A stretch of 10,662 nt of DNA from JAJPJX01 sp964568355. GTDB lineage: Bacteria > Acidobacteriota > Terriglobia > Bryobacterales > Bryobacteraceae. Below, piece after piece: positions 1-7,015 of this stretch. A program made the position numbers and the translations under genes. The DNA lies in contig CAZMRK010000160.1 in NCBI GenBank assembly GCA_964568355.1, positions 1 through 10,662 of the forward strand, read 5' to 3'. Below the pieces are notes generated by a model. That model saw only the letters and a list, made by a program, of their open reading frames with translations. It was not told the origin of the DNA and did not search any database. The first letter of the stretch is position 1, and each line of letters starts with the position of its first letter.

Positions 1-309
1 GACCGGCCGGGTTTGCAGAGTCTCCAGGTACAGCCGGATGGAGGCGACCGGCGTTTTCAGTTCATGGGTGACGGCATTGATGAATGCGTCGTGCTGAGCA
101 TTGCGCCGGATCTCGCGTACCAGAAAAATGGTGTTCAGCACTACCCCGCTGATGATCAGGGTCAGCAGCAAGGCCCCCAGAAACAGCAGAATGCCGTTCT
201 TCCAGTTGAGCAGGACCCAGCCGATGTAGAGCAGGATGCTAACCGAAATCAGGCCGACACCCAGCGCGATGAAGAACGCGATGGATTTTTGCCGGCCCGC
301 GACAACCAT
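1..309 (-). CDS. Membrane sensor histidine kinase, N-terminal part (runs off the left edge)
   Basis: Only the first 103 codons are in the window. Residues about 10-33 and 40-64 form two hydrophobic segments joined by a turn of about six residues (NWKNG), so there is essentially no extracytoplasmic sensor domain. Directly after TM2 comes REIRRN and then a HisKA dimerisation/phosphoacceptor helix with the motif VTHELKTPVASI, in which H82 is the expected autophosphorylated histidine. This is the layout of intramembrane-sensing kinases, which report membrane state or a membrane partner to a response regulator. The ATPase domain and any regulator gene lie beyond position 1. The ATG at 309 is fixed by an in-frame TAA four codons upstream; no good Shine-Dalgarno is visible. 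It lies downstream of the desaturase gene on the same strand, separated by 162 bp that hold a hairpin cluster. The family is sure; the stimulus is unknown. Confidence 0.9.
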   Translation of the reverse strand, partial: MVVAGRQKSIAFFIALGVGLISVSILLYIGWVLLNWKNGILLFLGALLLTLIISGVVLNTIFLVREIRRNAQHDAFINAVTHELKTPVASIRLYLETLQTRPV

Positions 310-371
310 GTCTTCAGCTTATGCCGGGAACGGCCTCCGGCGCACCTAACCGCTTGCTCCCGGTGGCAGGC

Positions 372-471
372 CGTCGACTCAAAGTCGACGCGGCAAGCTG
401 AAAGCTTGCGCTACGCACTGACTTCAATGTAGCGCCCGATTCATCGGGCCGTGTCGACACTCTGTCGACGC
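372..471. repeat. Cluster of four short perfect hairpins (REP-like palindromic element)
   Basis: Four inverted repeats follow one another with little spacing: 372-390 (CGTCGACT, loop CAA, AGTCGACG), 393-409 (GCAAGCT, loop GAA, AGCTTGC), 434-449 (GCCCGA, loop TTCA, TCGGGC) and 451-471 (core GTCGACA, loop CTC, TGTCGAC). A further pair, GCGCTAC at 408-414 and GTAGCGC at 429-435, would form an alternative stem across the middle. The first and last hairpins share the core GTCGAC; the inner two have different stems. The block fills most of the gap between the desaturase stop codon (472-474) and the kinase start (309). There is no T-run, so it is not a classic intrinsic terminator. It may act as a dispersed palindromic repeat, a mRNA 3'-end stabiliser or a pause element. 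The structure is seen directly; the role is inferred. Confidence 0.75.
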
Positions 472-1332
472 CTAGGCCGCTTCGCGTTCTTCGAACGCGG
501 TGTTGACCTTGGCCACCTGGATGCCTTTTGCCAGGCCAAAGAACTTCAGAATATTGACCAGGATCCAGGAATGGTCCACCTCATACCAGGCCAGGCCGTG
601 GCGCGCCGAGGTGGGATGCGCGTGGTGATTGTTATGCCAGCCTTCGCCGAAGGTCAGCAGCGCCACCCACCAGTTATTGCGCGAGTCGTCGCGCGTGTTG
701 AAGCGCCGGCTGCCCCACATGTGCGTGGCGGAATTGACCAGCCATGTGGCATGCAGGCCCGCCACTACACGGACGCAGTTGCCCCACAGCAGCATCGGCA
801 GCCCACCCAGGGCGAACAGCAGCACCGAAAGCAGCACCAGCGGAACCCAGTGGTAATTGTTCAGCCACACGTAGAACGGCACCCGGCCCAGGTCCGGCGC
901 ATATTTGGACATCAGGCGGGTGTTGTTGTGCTTGGCCTCGCCCAGCAGGATCCATCCGCAATGGGCCCACCAGGCGCCGTCGCGGGGCGAATGCGGATCG
1001 CCGGGCTGATCCGACTTCTGATGGTGGATGCGATGCGTGGCCACCCAGAAGATCGGCCCGCCTTCGAGCGTCATCGCGCCGCAAACCGCAAAGAAGTATT
1101 CCAGCCACCGCGGAACCTTATACGACCGATGAGTATGCAGGCGGTGGTATCCCATACTGATGCCGAGACCCGTAGCCAGCCAGTAGAGAAATACCGCAAC
1201 GGCGACAGCGCGCCATTCAAACATAAAGAGAGCGGCGACCGCCCCCAGATGCAAGAGCGCCAGGACGATCGTCGTCAGCCAGTTGATCTTCCCGCGCTGG
1301 TACAGGTGTGTACTCGAATCGGCAGTATTCAT
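472..1332 (-). CDS. Membrane acyl-CoA / fatty acid desaturase (delta-9 type)
   Basis: An integral-membrane di-iron desaturase that introduces a cis double bond into saturated acyl chains using O2 and reducing equivalents, thereby raising membrane fluidity. Numbering from the ATG at 1332 (286 aa), the three histidine boxes of the family are present: HRLHTH at 63-68, HRIHH at 100-104 and HNNHH at 233-237. The extra SCD-type motif NSATHMWG ends in H204. Hydrophobic segments lie at about 18-38, 42-62 and 162-183, the expected two hairpins. The frame stays open to a TTG at 1431, but the extra 33 residues are basic and not family-like, so the ATG at 1332 is preferred; a GTG at 1344 is also possible. 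No strong ribosome site is visible at any of them. The last codon is followed directly by a hairpin. The same-strand downstream gene is an intramembrane-type histidine kinase, which suggests but does not prove membrane-state control. Confidence 0.9.
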   Translation of the reverse strand: MNTADSSTHLYQRGKINWLTTIVLALLHLGAVAALFMFEWRAVAVAVFLYWLATGLGISMGYHRLHTHRSYKVPRWLEYFFAVCGAMTLEGGPIFWVATHRIHHQKSDQPGDPHSPRDGAWWAHCGWILLGEAKHNNTRLMSKYAPDLGRVPFYVWLNNYHWVPLVLLSVLLFALGGLPMLLWGNCVRVVAGLHATWLVNSATHMWGSRRFNTRDDSRNNWWVALLTFGEGWHNNHHAHPTSARHGLAWYEVDHSWILVNILKFFGLAKGIQVAKVNTAFEEREAA

Positions 1333-1466
1333 CAGGTCGAAACTCACAGGGTGTTTTTCAACAGAGGTGTTGATACCTTTCCAAACTATCAGGGAATGCC
1401 GCGGGAGTTTGTAAGATTTGTGTAATTTCAAGAAGATACAAACGAACCGGGAGTTCCGGATGCCAT

Positions 1467-2648
1467 GTGCTACAGTCGAGGTTGGTGTTCCGTCGCGTTA
1501 TCTGGATTGTCTTGGATAGTGTGGGAATCGGGGAAATGCCCGATGCTGCCAATTACGGCGACGCCGGCAGCGACACATTAGGGAATATTGCCCGCATGCG
1601 CCCGCTTCGGCTCCCGCACCTGTGCCGCCTCGGTCTCGCAAATATCAAGCCGCTCTCCGGTCTCTCCCCGGCGGCCCATCCGTCCGGGGATTATGGCCGC
1701 TGCACACTGGCATCGCCGGGCAAGGACACAACCACCGGGCATTGGGAAATGGCAGGAATTCATCTGGAGAAGCCGTTTCCGCTCTACCCGCATGGGTTTC
1801 CTCCCGAAGTGATGGAGCCTTTCGAGCAGCGCATCGGCCGCAAAACGCTGGGCAACAAGGCCGCTTCCGGGACGGAGATTATCCAGGAACTGGGCGGCGA
1901 GCACCTGCGCACCGGCTCTCCCATCGTCTACACCTCCGCCGACAGTGTCTTCCAGGTGGCGGCCCACGAGGAAGTGATCCCCCTGGATGAGCTTTACCGT
2001 ATCTGCGGAATCGCTCGCGAGATTTTGCGGGGGAAGCACGAAGTGGGCCGGGTCATCGCCCGGCCATTTGTGGGGCCGCCGGGCGCGTTTACCCGCACCC
2101 CCAACCGCAAAGACTATGCCGTGCCTCCGCCCTCCGGCATGTTGCTGGACCAGTTGGCGGCGCGCAGCGTCCCGGTTGCCAGCGTAGGCAAGATCTGGGA
2201 CGTGTTCCTGGGCCGCGGCATCGGTCCCCACGTAAAGACCAAAAGCAATGCCGATGGCATGGTCAAAACGCTGGAGGCCATGAACGGAACCGGCGAAGGC
2301 CTGATTTTCGTCAATCTGGTGGATTTCGATCAGCAGTATGGGCACCGCAACAATGTGGAGGGCTACGCCCGGGCGCTCGAAGAGTTCGACGCCTGGCTGC
2401 CGTCGCTCGAAGAACGTCTGCAGCCCGACGACCTGGTGGTGCTGACCGCCGACCACGGCTGCGACCCCACCACCCCCTCCACCGACCATAGCCGCGAATA
2501 CGTGCCGCTGATGGTATTCGGCCCTCGCGCGCGCCCCGGCATCGACCTGGGCCTGCGCGCGACCCTCTCCGATATCGGGCAGACCGTCGCGGAAAACTTC
2601 GGCACCCAGATCCGGAAAGGAGCCAGCTTTTTAAGGTTAATCGTATGA
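1467..2648 (+). CDS. deoB: Phosphopentomutase
   Basis: Cytoplasmic enzyme of the alkaline-phosphatase superfamily that interconverts (deoxy)ribose-1-phosphate and (deoxy)ribose-5-phosphate in nucleoside salvage. Numbering from the GTG at 1467 (393 aa, normal family length), the metal and catalytic motifs are complete: LDSVGIGE with D17; GKDTTTGHWE at 85-94, containing the threonine that is phosphorylated (probably T88); VDFDQQYGHRNN with D288 and H293; TADHG with D329 and H330; and DHSREYVPL with H341. Residues about 105-225 form the cap domain, including YTSADSVFQ and RVIARPF. The start is uncertain: the GTG at 1485 would give MFRRVIWIVLD, closer to the usual N-terminus, and GAGG at 1478-1481 lies very close to it. 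The gene ends in an ATGA overlap with tpiA, so the two are almost certainly co-transcribed and translationally coupled. Confidence in the function is very high. Confidence 0.96.
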   Translation: MLQSRLVFRRVIWIVLDSVGIGEMPDAANYGDAGSDTLGNIARMRPLRLPHLCRLGLANIKPLSGLSPAAHPSGDYGRCTLASPGKDTTTGHWEMAGIHLEKPFPLYPHGFPPEVMEPFEQRIGRKTLGNKAASGTEIIQELGGEHLRTGSPIVYTSADSVFQVAAHEEVIPLDELYRICGIAREILRGKHEVGRVIARPFVGPPGAFTRTPNRKDYAVPPPSGMLLDQLAARSVPVASVGKIWDVFLGRGIGPHVKTKSNADGMVKTLEAMNGTGEGLIFVNLVDFDQQYGHRNNVEGYARALEEFDAWLPSLEERLQPDDLVVLTADHGCDPTTPSTDHSREYVPLMVFGPRARPGIDLGLRATLSDIGQTVAENFGTQIRKGASFLRLIV

Positions 2649-3394
2649 GAAAGCCAGTCATGGCGGGTAATTGGAAGATGTACAAGACGCCCGCCGAAAC
2701 TACCGCATTTTTTGAGAAGTTCCGCCCGCTCGTGGAGAAGTCGGAACACTGCGAGATCGTGATTTGTCCCCCGTTCACGAATCTGGCGGCGGCCGTCGCA
2801 GCCGCACAGGGTTCGCGCATTCAGATCGGTGCGCAGAATCTCTACTGGGCCAAGGAAGGCGCTTTTACCGGCGAGATCTCGGCGCCTATGATCCAGGCCA
2901 GCGGCTGCTCCCATGTGATTATCGGGCATAGCGAGCGGCGGCAATACTTCGGCGAGACCGACGCGTGGGTGCTGAAGAAAACCGTGGCGGCGCTCGAAGC
3001 CGGCCTTTCGCCCATCGTGTGCGTGGGCGAGCGGCTGGAAGAGCGCGAGGCGGGCAAGACCGCCGGCGTGCTGACCGAGCAGTTCCGCGGAGGCATCGCC
3101 GGGCTGACTCCGGAACAGTTCGCAAAGATCGTCATTGCCTACGAGCCGGTCTGGGCCATCGGCACCGGCAAGACGGCCACTCCGGAGATCGCCGCCGACG
3201 CGCATCGCACCATCCGCGCCCAGGTGGGGAACGCTTTTGGAGCCGATGCCGCGGCCGCCGTGCGGATCCTGTACGGCGGCAGCGTCAAACCGGACAATGT
3301 CAAAAGCCTCATGGCTCAGCCGGAGATCGACGGAGTGCTGGTAGGCGGAGCGAGCCTGGATGCGGCATCGTTTTCCACTATCGTGAACTTCTGA
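2645..3394 (+). CDS. tpiA: Triosephosphate isomerase
   Basis: Cytoplasmic TIM-barrel enzyme that interconverts dihydroxyacetone phosphate and glyceraldehyde-3-phosphate in glycolysis and gluconeogenesis. The protein has 249 aa, the standard length. All catalytic groups are present: AGNWKMY with N9 and K11, GHSERR with the electrophile H95, YEPVWAIGTGKTATPE with the base E167 and loop 6 at 168-176, and the phosphate-binding YGGSV (210-214) and LVGGAS (232-237). The ATG overlaps the deoB stop as ATGA, and AAGG at 2633-2636 lies 8 nt upstream as a ribosome site inside the deoB coding end. Pairing with deoB fits salvage: deoxyribose-5-phosphate is cleaved by DeoC (not seen here) to glyceraldehyde-3-phosphate. 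The 3' end overlaps the convergent waaA-lpxK gene by 17 bp, leaving no room for a terminator. Confidence 0.98.
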   Translation: MRKPVMAGNWKMYKTPAETTAFFEKFRPLVEKSEHCEIVICPPFTNLAAAVAAAQGSRIQIGAQNLYWAKEGAFTGEISAPMIQASGCSHVIIGHSERRQYFGETDAWVLKKTVAALEAGLSPIVCVGERLEEREAGKTAGVLTEQFRGGIAGLTPEQFAKIVIAYEPVWAIGTGKTATPEIAADAHRTIRAQVGNAFGADAAAAVRILYGGSVKPDNVKSLMAQPEIDGVLVGGASLDAASFSTIVNF

Positions 3395-5762
3395 CCGGGG
3401 GCGCGATGGCCTGCTCCACTACGCGCAGGAATTCGTCTTCGCGGTCGATCTCCAGACCGATCTGGAGCCAGTAGATCGGGAGCGGCGCCAGCATATGGGC
3501 GCCGCTTTCCCCCAGGTTGATGCTGTCTTTTTCGGTGGTGAGCAGAGCCTCGGCGCCGGCCAGCCGGAAATTCTGCAACATACGCCGCAGCTCGTTGGGA
3601 CGGTAGGTGTGATGGTCGCCAAATTCGAGCCGTTCCACCGGGTCCAGCCCCAGTTGGCGCAACGTCTTCCAGAAAGCCTCCGGATTGCCCAGCCCGCAGA
3701 AGGCCGCGAAACGCACGTGCGGCAGGTCGTGCAGGCCGATAGTACGTCCGCTGGCATGGTCCACCCAGCACTCCGGTACGACGTGCGAGCGGAAGATCGG
3801 CGCCTTGGGATTATGCCGGCGCACGCAGTGCTCCACCGCCTCGAGCGCCCGGCCATGGTTGGCGCGGGTGATGACGATGGCTCCGGCGCGGTCCAGGGCC
3901 TCGAACGGCTCCCGGAGCCGGCCGAGCGGAAAGACTCCACCACCCGCCAGGGGATTCAAGCCGTCGATCAGCACGATATCGAGCTGGCGGTCGATCCGAC
4001 GATGCTGGAATCCGTCATCCAGGACCAGCACATCCACATCGAAGCGCTGCTGAAGGAGTTTGCCGGTCTCCAGGCGTTCCGGCCCGATCCCTACCGGCGC
4101 GGAAGCCGCCCGCAGAAAGATCTGCGCCTCATCGCCGGACTGTTCCACTGGTACGGTCCCGCCCGCCGGCACCGCCAGCGGGCGCGGTGTGTGCCCGCCG
4201 TAGCCGCGCGTGAGAATGCCGGGACGGTAGCCGGCGTCCTTGAGCCGGGCCACCAGGTGGAGGACGCAAGGGCTTTTGCCGGTCCCTCCCATGGAAAGGT
4301 TCCCTACGCTAATGACCGGAACAGCCAGGCGCTCACGCCGCGCCAGATGCCGCCGCGTCTTCCACCAGGAGCCGGCGCGCCACAGCCAGGAAAGCGGCCA
4401 GAGAAAGATACCGGCCGGCGTGGCGACTCGGTAATGCGGAAACAGGCGATCGTGGAGGCTGCGAATCTCGGCCGCCGTGGCGGCAGTCGCGCCACGCCGG
4501 GCGGCAGCGCATTCACTGGCTAGGCGGCCGATTCGCTGCGCCTCTTCGGGGCGGTCCAGGAGCCGGTCCAAAGCCGCGGCTAGTTCTTCCCGGCCGTCGA
4601 TCTGGACCGAAGCCCCCGCGGCGCAGAACTCCGCGCCAATCTCCCGGAAGTTTTCCATATGCGGCCCGATGATCACGGGGCGGCCAAAGAAGGCCGGTTC
4701 GAGGATGTTGTGGCCGCCGCGGGAGGCCAGGGTTCCGCCCATGAACACTACATCCGCCAGGCCGAACAGGCCGCTCAGCTCCCCGATGGTATCGAGCAGC
4801 AGGACCCCGGGCAGCGCCAGCGTATCGGACTCGCGAAGCTCCGAGCGGCGCAGAAACGGGATGCCCGCCTGCTCCAGCTTACGGGCGGCTTCATCGAAGC
4901 GCTCGGGCTTGCGCGGAGCCAGCAGGAGCAAAAGGCCCGGGCGCCGGGACGCCAATTGGCGGAAGACGTCCAATACCACTTCATCCTCATCCGGGTCGCC
5001 GGCGATGGCGGGAGGCATCGTGCTGGCGGCGATCCATACCGGATGAGGGGCAAGGCGATCAAGCAATCGGCGAACGGGAGAATCCGGAGCGGCCTCGGCG
5101 GGCTGAAAATCATATTTCAGATTGCCGGCCACGCGGATGCAATCGGCGGGCGCGCCCGCATCCGCAAAGCGCCGGCGCATGGCGTCGCTCTGCACCAGGA
5201 TGGCGTCCGGCCAGCACAGCACGTGGCGGAAAAACCAGGCATGAGAGCGATAGGTCGGCGCGGCCCGGTCGGAGATGCGGCCGTTGACCAGGACCAGGCC
5301 GCAGCCGATCCGTTTGGCCTCCCGGAACAGGTTCGGCCAGATTTCGGTCTCGGCGACCACCACCAGCGAGGGCTGTATAGTCCGAAGTACCCGGCGGACG
5401 GCAAAGACGGCGTCGATCGGCGCGTAAAAGACTCCGTCGGCCAGTCCGCCCAGTTTCTGCCCGGCGGTGACGCGTCCGGCGAGGGTGGTCGTGGAAACGA
5501 AGATCGGGGTGCGGGGCATCTGCGCGCGGATCTGGCGCAGCAGTTCGGCCGAAGAGAGCACTTCGCCGACGGAAACGGCGTGCAACCAAATCGCGCCGGG
5601 GGCGGTCTGTCTAAACGTACGGGGAAGGAAGCCCAGGCGCTCGCCGAGCGTACGGAAATAGGTCCTGTTCCGCAGAGAGCGCGACAGGAAATACAATAGC
5701 AAGACAGGCCATCCAAACGCCTGAAGGGACCGGTAAAGGAGATAGATGCCTTTTGTTTTCAA
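3378..5762 (-). CDS. waaA-lpxK: Fusion of Kdo transferase (WaaA/KdtA) and tetraacyldisaccharide 4'-kinase (LpxK)
   Basis: One continuous frame of 794 aa encodes two lipid A enzymes of the inner membrane. Residues 1-443 are WaaA, which adds Kdo from CMP-Kdo to lipid IVA. It has a membrane-anchor helix (about 4-27), GERLGF with the catalytic-type E41, LHAVSVGE at 60-67, ETEIWPN at 138-144, APRKPERF at 282-289 and SRGGHNILEP at 347-356. Residues about 444-794 are LpxK, which phosphorylates the 4' position of the disaccharide. It keeps its own amphipathic N-terminal segment (FLWPLSWLW), a Walker A GNLSMGGTGKS at 487-497, LTRGYGG at 517-523, LDDGFQHRR with D582, D583 and H587, GDHHTY at 716-721 and TTEKD at 742-746. 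No linker stop or frameshift is seen. I chose the TTG at 5762 because it gives a normal WaaA N-terminus, has AGAAGAG 8 nt upstream and lies just after a TATACT box; the frame is open to a TTG at 5828. Both domains look active. Confidence 0.93.
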   Translation of the reverse strand: MKTKGIYLLYRSLQAFGWPVLLLYFLSRSLRNRTYFRTLGERLGFLPRTFRQTAPGAIWLHAVSVGEVLSSAELLRQIRAQMPRTPIFVSTTTLAGRVTAGQKLGGLADGVFYAPIDAVFAVRRVLRTIQPSLVVVAETEIWPNLFREAKRIGCGLVLVNGRISDRAAPTYRSHAWFFRHVLCWPDAILVQSDAMRRRFADAGAPADCIRVAGNLKYDFQPAEAAPDSPVRRLLDRLAPHPVWIAASTMPPAIAGDPDEDEVVLDVFRQLASRRPGLLLLLAPRKPERFDEAARKLEQAGIPFLRRSELRESDTLALPGVLLLDTIGELSGLFGLADVVFMGGTLASRGGHNILEPAFFGRPVIIGPHMENFREIGAEFCAAGASVQIDGREELAAALDRLLDRPEEAQRIGRLASECAAARRGATAATAAEIRSLHDRLFPHYRVATPAGIFLWPLSWLWRAGSWWKTRRHLARRERLAVPVISVGNLSMGGTGKSPCVLHLVARLKDAGYRPGILTRGYGGHTPRPLAVPAGGTVPVEQSGDEAQIFLRAASAPVGIGPERLETGKLLQQRFDVDVLVLDDGFQHRRIDRQLDIVLIDGLNPLAGGGVFPLGRLREPFEALDRAGAIVITRANHGRALEAVEHCVRRHNPKAPIFRSHVVPECWVDHASGRTIGLHDLPHVRFAAFCGLGNPEAFWKTLRQLGLDPVERLEFGDHHTYRPNELRRMLQNFRLAGAEALLTTEKDSINLGESGAHMLAPLPIYWLQIGLEIDREDEFLRVVEQAIAPPVRSSR
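5735..5741 (+). promoter_or_regulatory. Ribosome binding site of the secreted protein gene at 5746
   Basis: AAAGGAG lies 4 nt before the ATG at 5746. The match to anti-Shine-Dalgarno is strong although the spacing is short. It decides this start even though the site lies inside the 5' coding end of waaA-lpxK on the other strand. A TACAAT at 5692-5697 is a possible -10 box for this gene. Confidence 0.6.
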
Positions 5763-6387
5763 ACGCTTGGCTCTTCTAACGAGTATAGCGGCGGCGTTCG
5801 CCGGGAACAACCTCCAGGCGGCGGACAAAGAGGCCAGGTTCGAAGCCCGTCCGGCCGCGAGCTACGCTGCCCGCCAGACCGCTTCCCAGGTGACGATCGG
5901 AGCCGATGTCTACGTCTCCGACGAAAAAGCGAAACCGGTCTTCGGGAAGCATAACCCTTACGACTACGGAATACTCCCTGTTTTGGTGGTCATCCAAAAC
6001 GATAGCGCGAAGACGATCCGGCTGGATGAGATCAAGGTGGAATATGTGGCTCCGGACCAGAGCAAGGTCGATGCCACCCCCGCCGGCGAAGTGCGCTACG
6101 CGCAGGGACCGCGACGCCCGAACGTGATCTCCGGGCCTACGGGCCAGACCAAGATCACCAAACGCAAAAATCCCCTGGATGCCTGGGCGATCGAGGGGCG
6201 AGCCTTTGCGGCGAAGATGATTCCCGCCGGGCAATCGGCCAGCGGGTTCTTCTATTTCCAGACGGGATTCCAGCGGCGGTCGAGCCTTTACATCACCGGG
6301 TTGCGCGAGGCGGATACGGGCAAAGAACTGTTCTATTTCGAGATTCCACTCGAAAACGCCGATTCCGCCGCCCCAGCGCCAAAATAG
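5746..6387 (+). CDS. Secreted hypothetical protein, predicted beta-rich
   Basis: A 213-aa protein that I cannot assign to a named family. Residues 1-25 look like a Sec signal peptide (FKR, then a hydrophobic stretch, then LQA before AD), so cleavage after A25 is likely and the mature protein would be periplasmic or outer-membrane associated. The mature part has no cysteine and no transmembrane segment. Its alternating hydrophobic pattern, as in GILPVLVVIQND (75-86), LDEIKVEYVAP (93-103), IPAGQSASGFFYF (159-171) and ELFYFEIPL (194-202), suggests an immunoglobulin-like or other beta-sandwich. I recall similar proteins being common in Acidobacteriota; that is memory, not a search. It begins inside the 5' end of waaA-lpxK on the opposite strand (17-bp head-to-head overlap) and ends 6 bp from the convergent RidA-like gene. 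Confidence 0.8.
   Translation: MPFVFKRLALLTSIAAAFAGNNLQAADKEARFEARPAASYAARQTASQVTIGADVYVSDEKAKPVFGKHNPYDYGILPVLVVIQNDSAKTIRLDEIKVEYVAPDQSKVDATPAGEVRYAQGPRRPNVISGPTGQTKITKRKNPLDAWAIEGRAFAAKMIPAGQSASGFFYFQTGFQRRSSLYITGLREADTGKELFYFEIPLENADSAAPAPK
5782..5810 (-). promoter_or_regulatory. Candidate promoter of waaA-lpxK
   Basis: On the - strand, TATACT (5782-5787) is preceded by a 17-bp spacer and TTGTTC (5805-5810). The -10 box matches the sigma-70 consensus at five of six positions and the -35 box at three of six. A start point near 5775 would give a leader of about 13 nt carrying AGAAGAG before the TTG at 5762. The element lies inside the signal-peptide codons of the divergent gene. Inferred by eye only. 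Confidence 0.45.
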
Positions 6388-6393
6388 CCCGGT

Positions 6394-6849
<456 letters not shown>

Positions 6850-6858
6850 AGAGAGATT

Positions 6859-6863
6859 CCTCC
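6859..6863 (-). promoter_or_regulatory. Ribosome binding site of the RidA-like gene
   Basis: GGAGG on the - strand lies 9 nt before the ATG at 6849. It fixes the start at the Tat signal rather than at the longer open frame reaching 7092. Confidence 0.75.
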
Positions 6864-6911
6864 ATTCACAACCGGATATTGAAAAATTGCAGAACTCCAA
6901 GACCTGTGACG

Positions 6912-6917
6912 AGTATA
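6912..6917 (-). promoter_or_regulatory. Candidate -10 box of the RidA-like gene
   Basis: TATACT on the - strand, within TATACTCGT, the same nine bases as at the waaA-lpxK promoter. No convincing -35 box is seen 16-18 bp upstream. A start near 6904 would give a leader of about 55 nt. The 166-bp gap 6850-7015 is the divergent control region between this gene and the + strand gene at 7016. For the + strand, TACACT at 6972-6977 is a weak -10 candidate. Confidence 0.35.
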
Positions 6918-7005
6918 ACTTAGCGCATCCGGCGAGGGCCAGGGAAGGGCTGGAGCGCGGGGTCGGCCCGCTACACTGAGGCCAGCAGGACTTTTCCACG
7001 CTTTC

Positions 7006-7010
7006 GGGAG
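7006..7010 (+). promoter_or_regulatory. Ribosome binding site of the gene at 7016
   Basis: GGGAG lies 5 nt before the ATG at 7016 and supports that start, which also gives a clean signal peptide. Confidence 0.6.
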
Positions 7011-7015
7011 AATAC

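Noticed and set aside
372..471. CRISPR array
   Set aside because: The palindromes differ in sequence, are too short and lack regular spacers or nearby cas genes.
451..471. Rho-independent terminator of the desaturase
   Set aside because: The hairpin is good but is not followed by a T-run on the - strand.
451..1425. + strand open frame opposite the desaturase
   Set aside because: The - strand frame has all three histidine boxes; the + frame has no recognisable domain.
1578..3205. Long - strand open frames opposite deoB and tpiA
   Set aside because: Both + strand genes have complete catalytic motifs; the antisense frames are GC-driven shadows.
3495..5699. Long + strand open frames opposite waaA-lpxK
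   Set aside because: They have Gln/Arg/Gly-rich composition without motifs, while the - strand encodes two complete enzyme domains.
5763..5828. N-terminal extension of WaaA-LpxK to a TTG at 5828
   Set aside because: The extra 22 residues are not WaaA-like and cover the TATACT promoter box; the TTG at 5762 gives the usual N-terminus and has a ribosome site.
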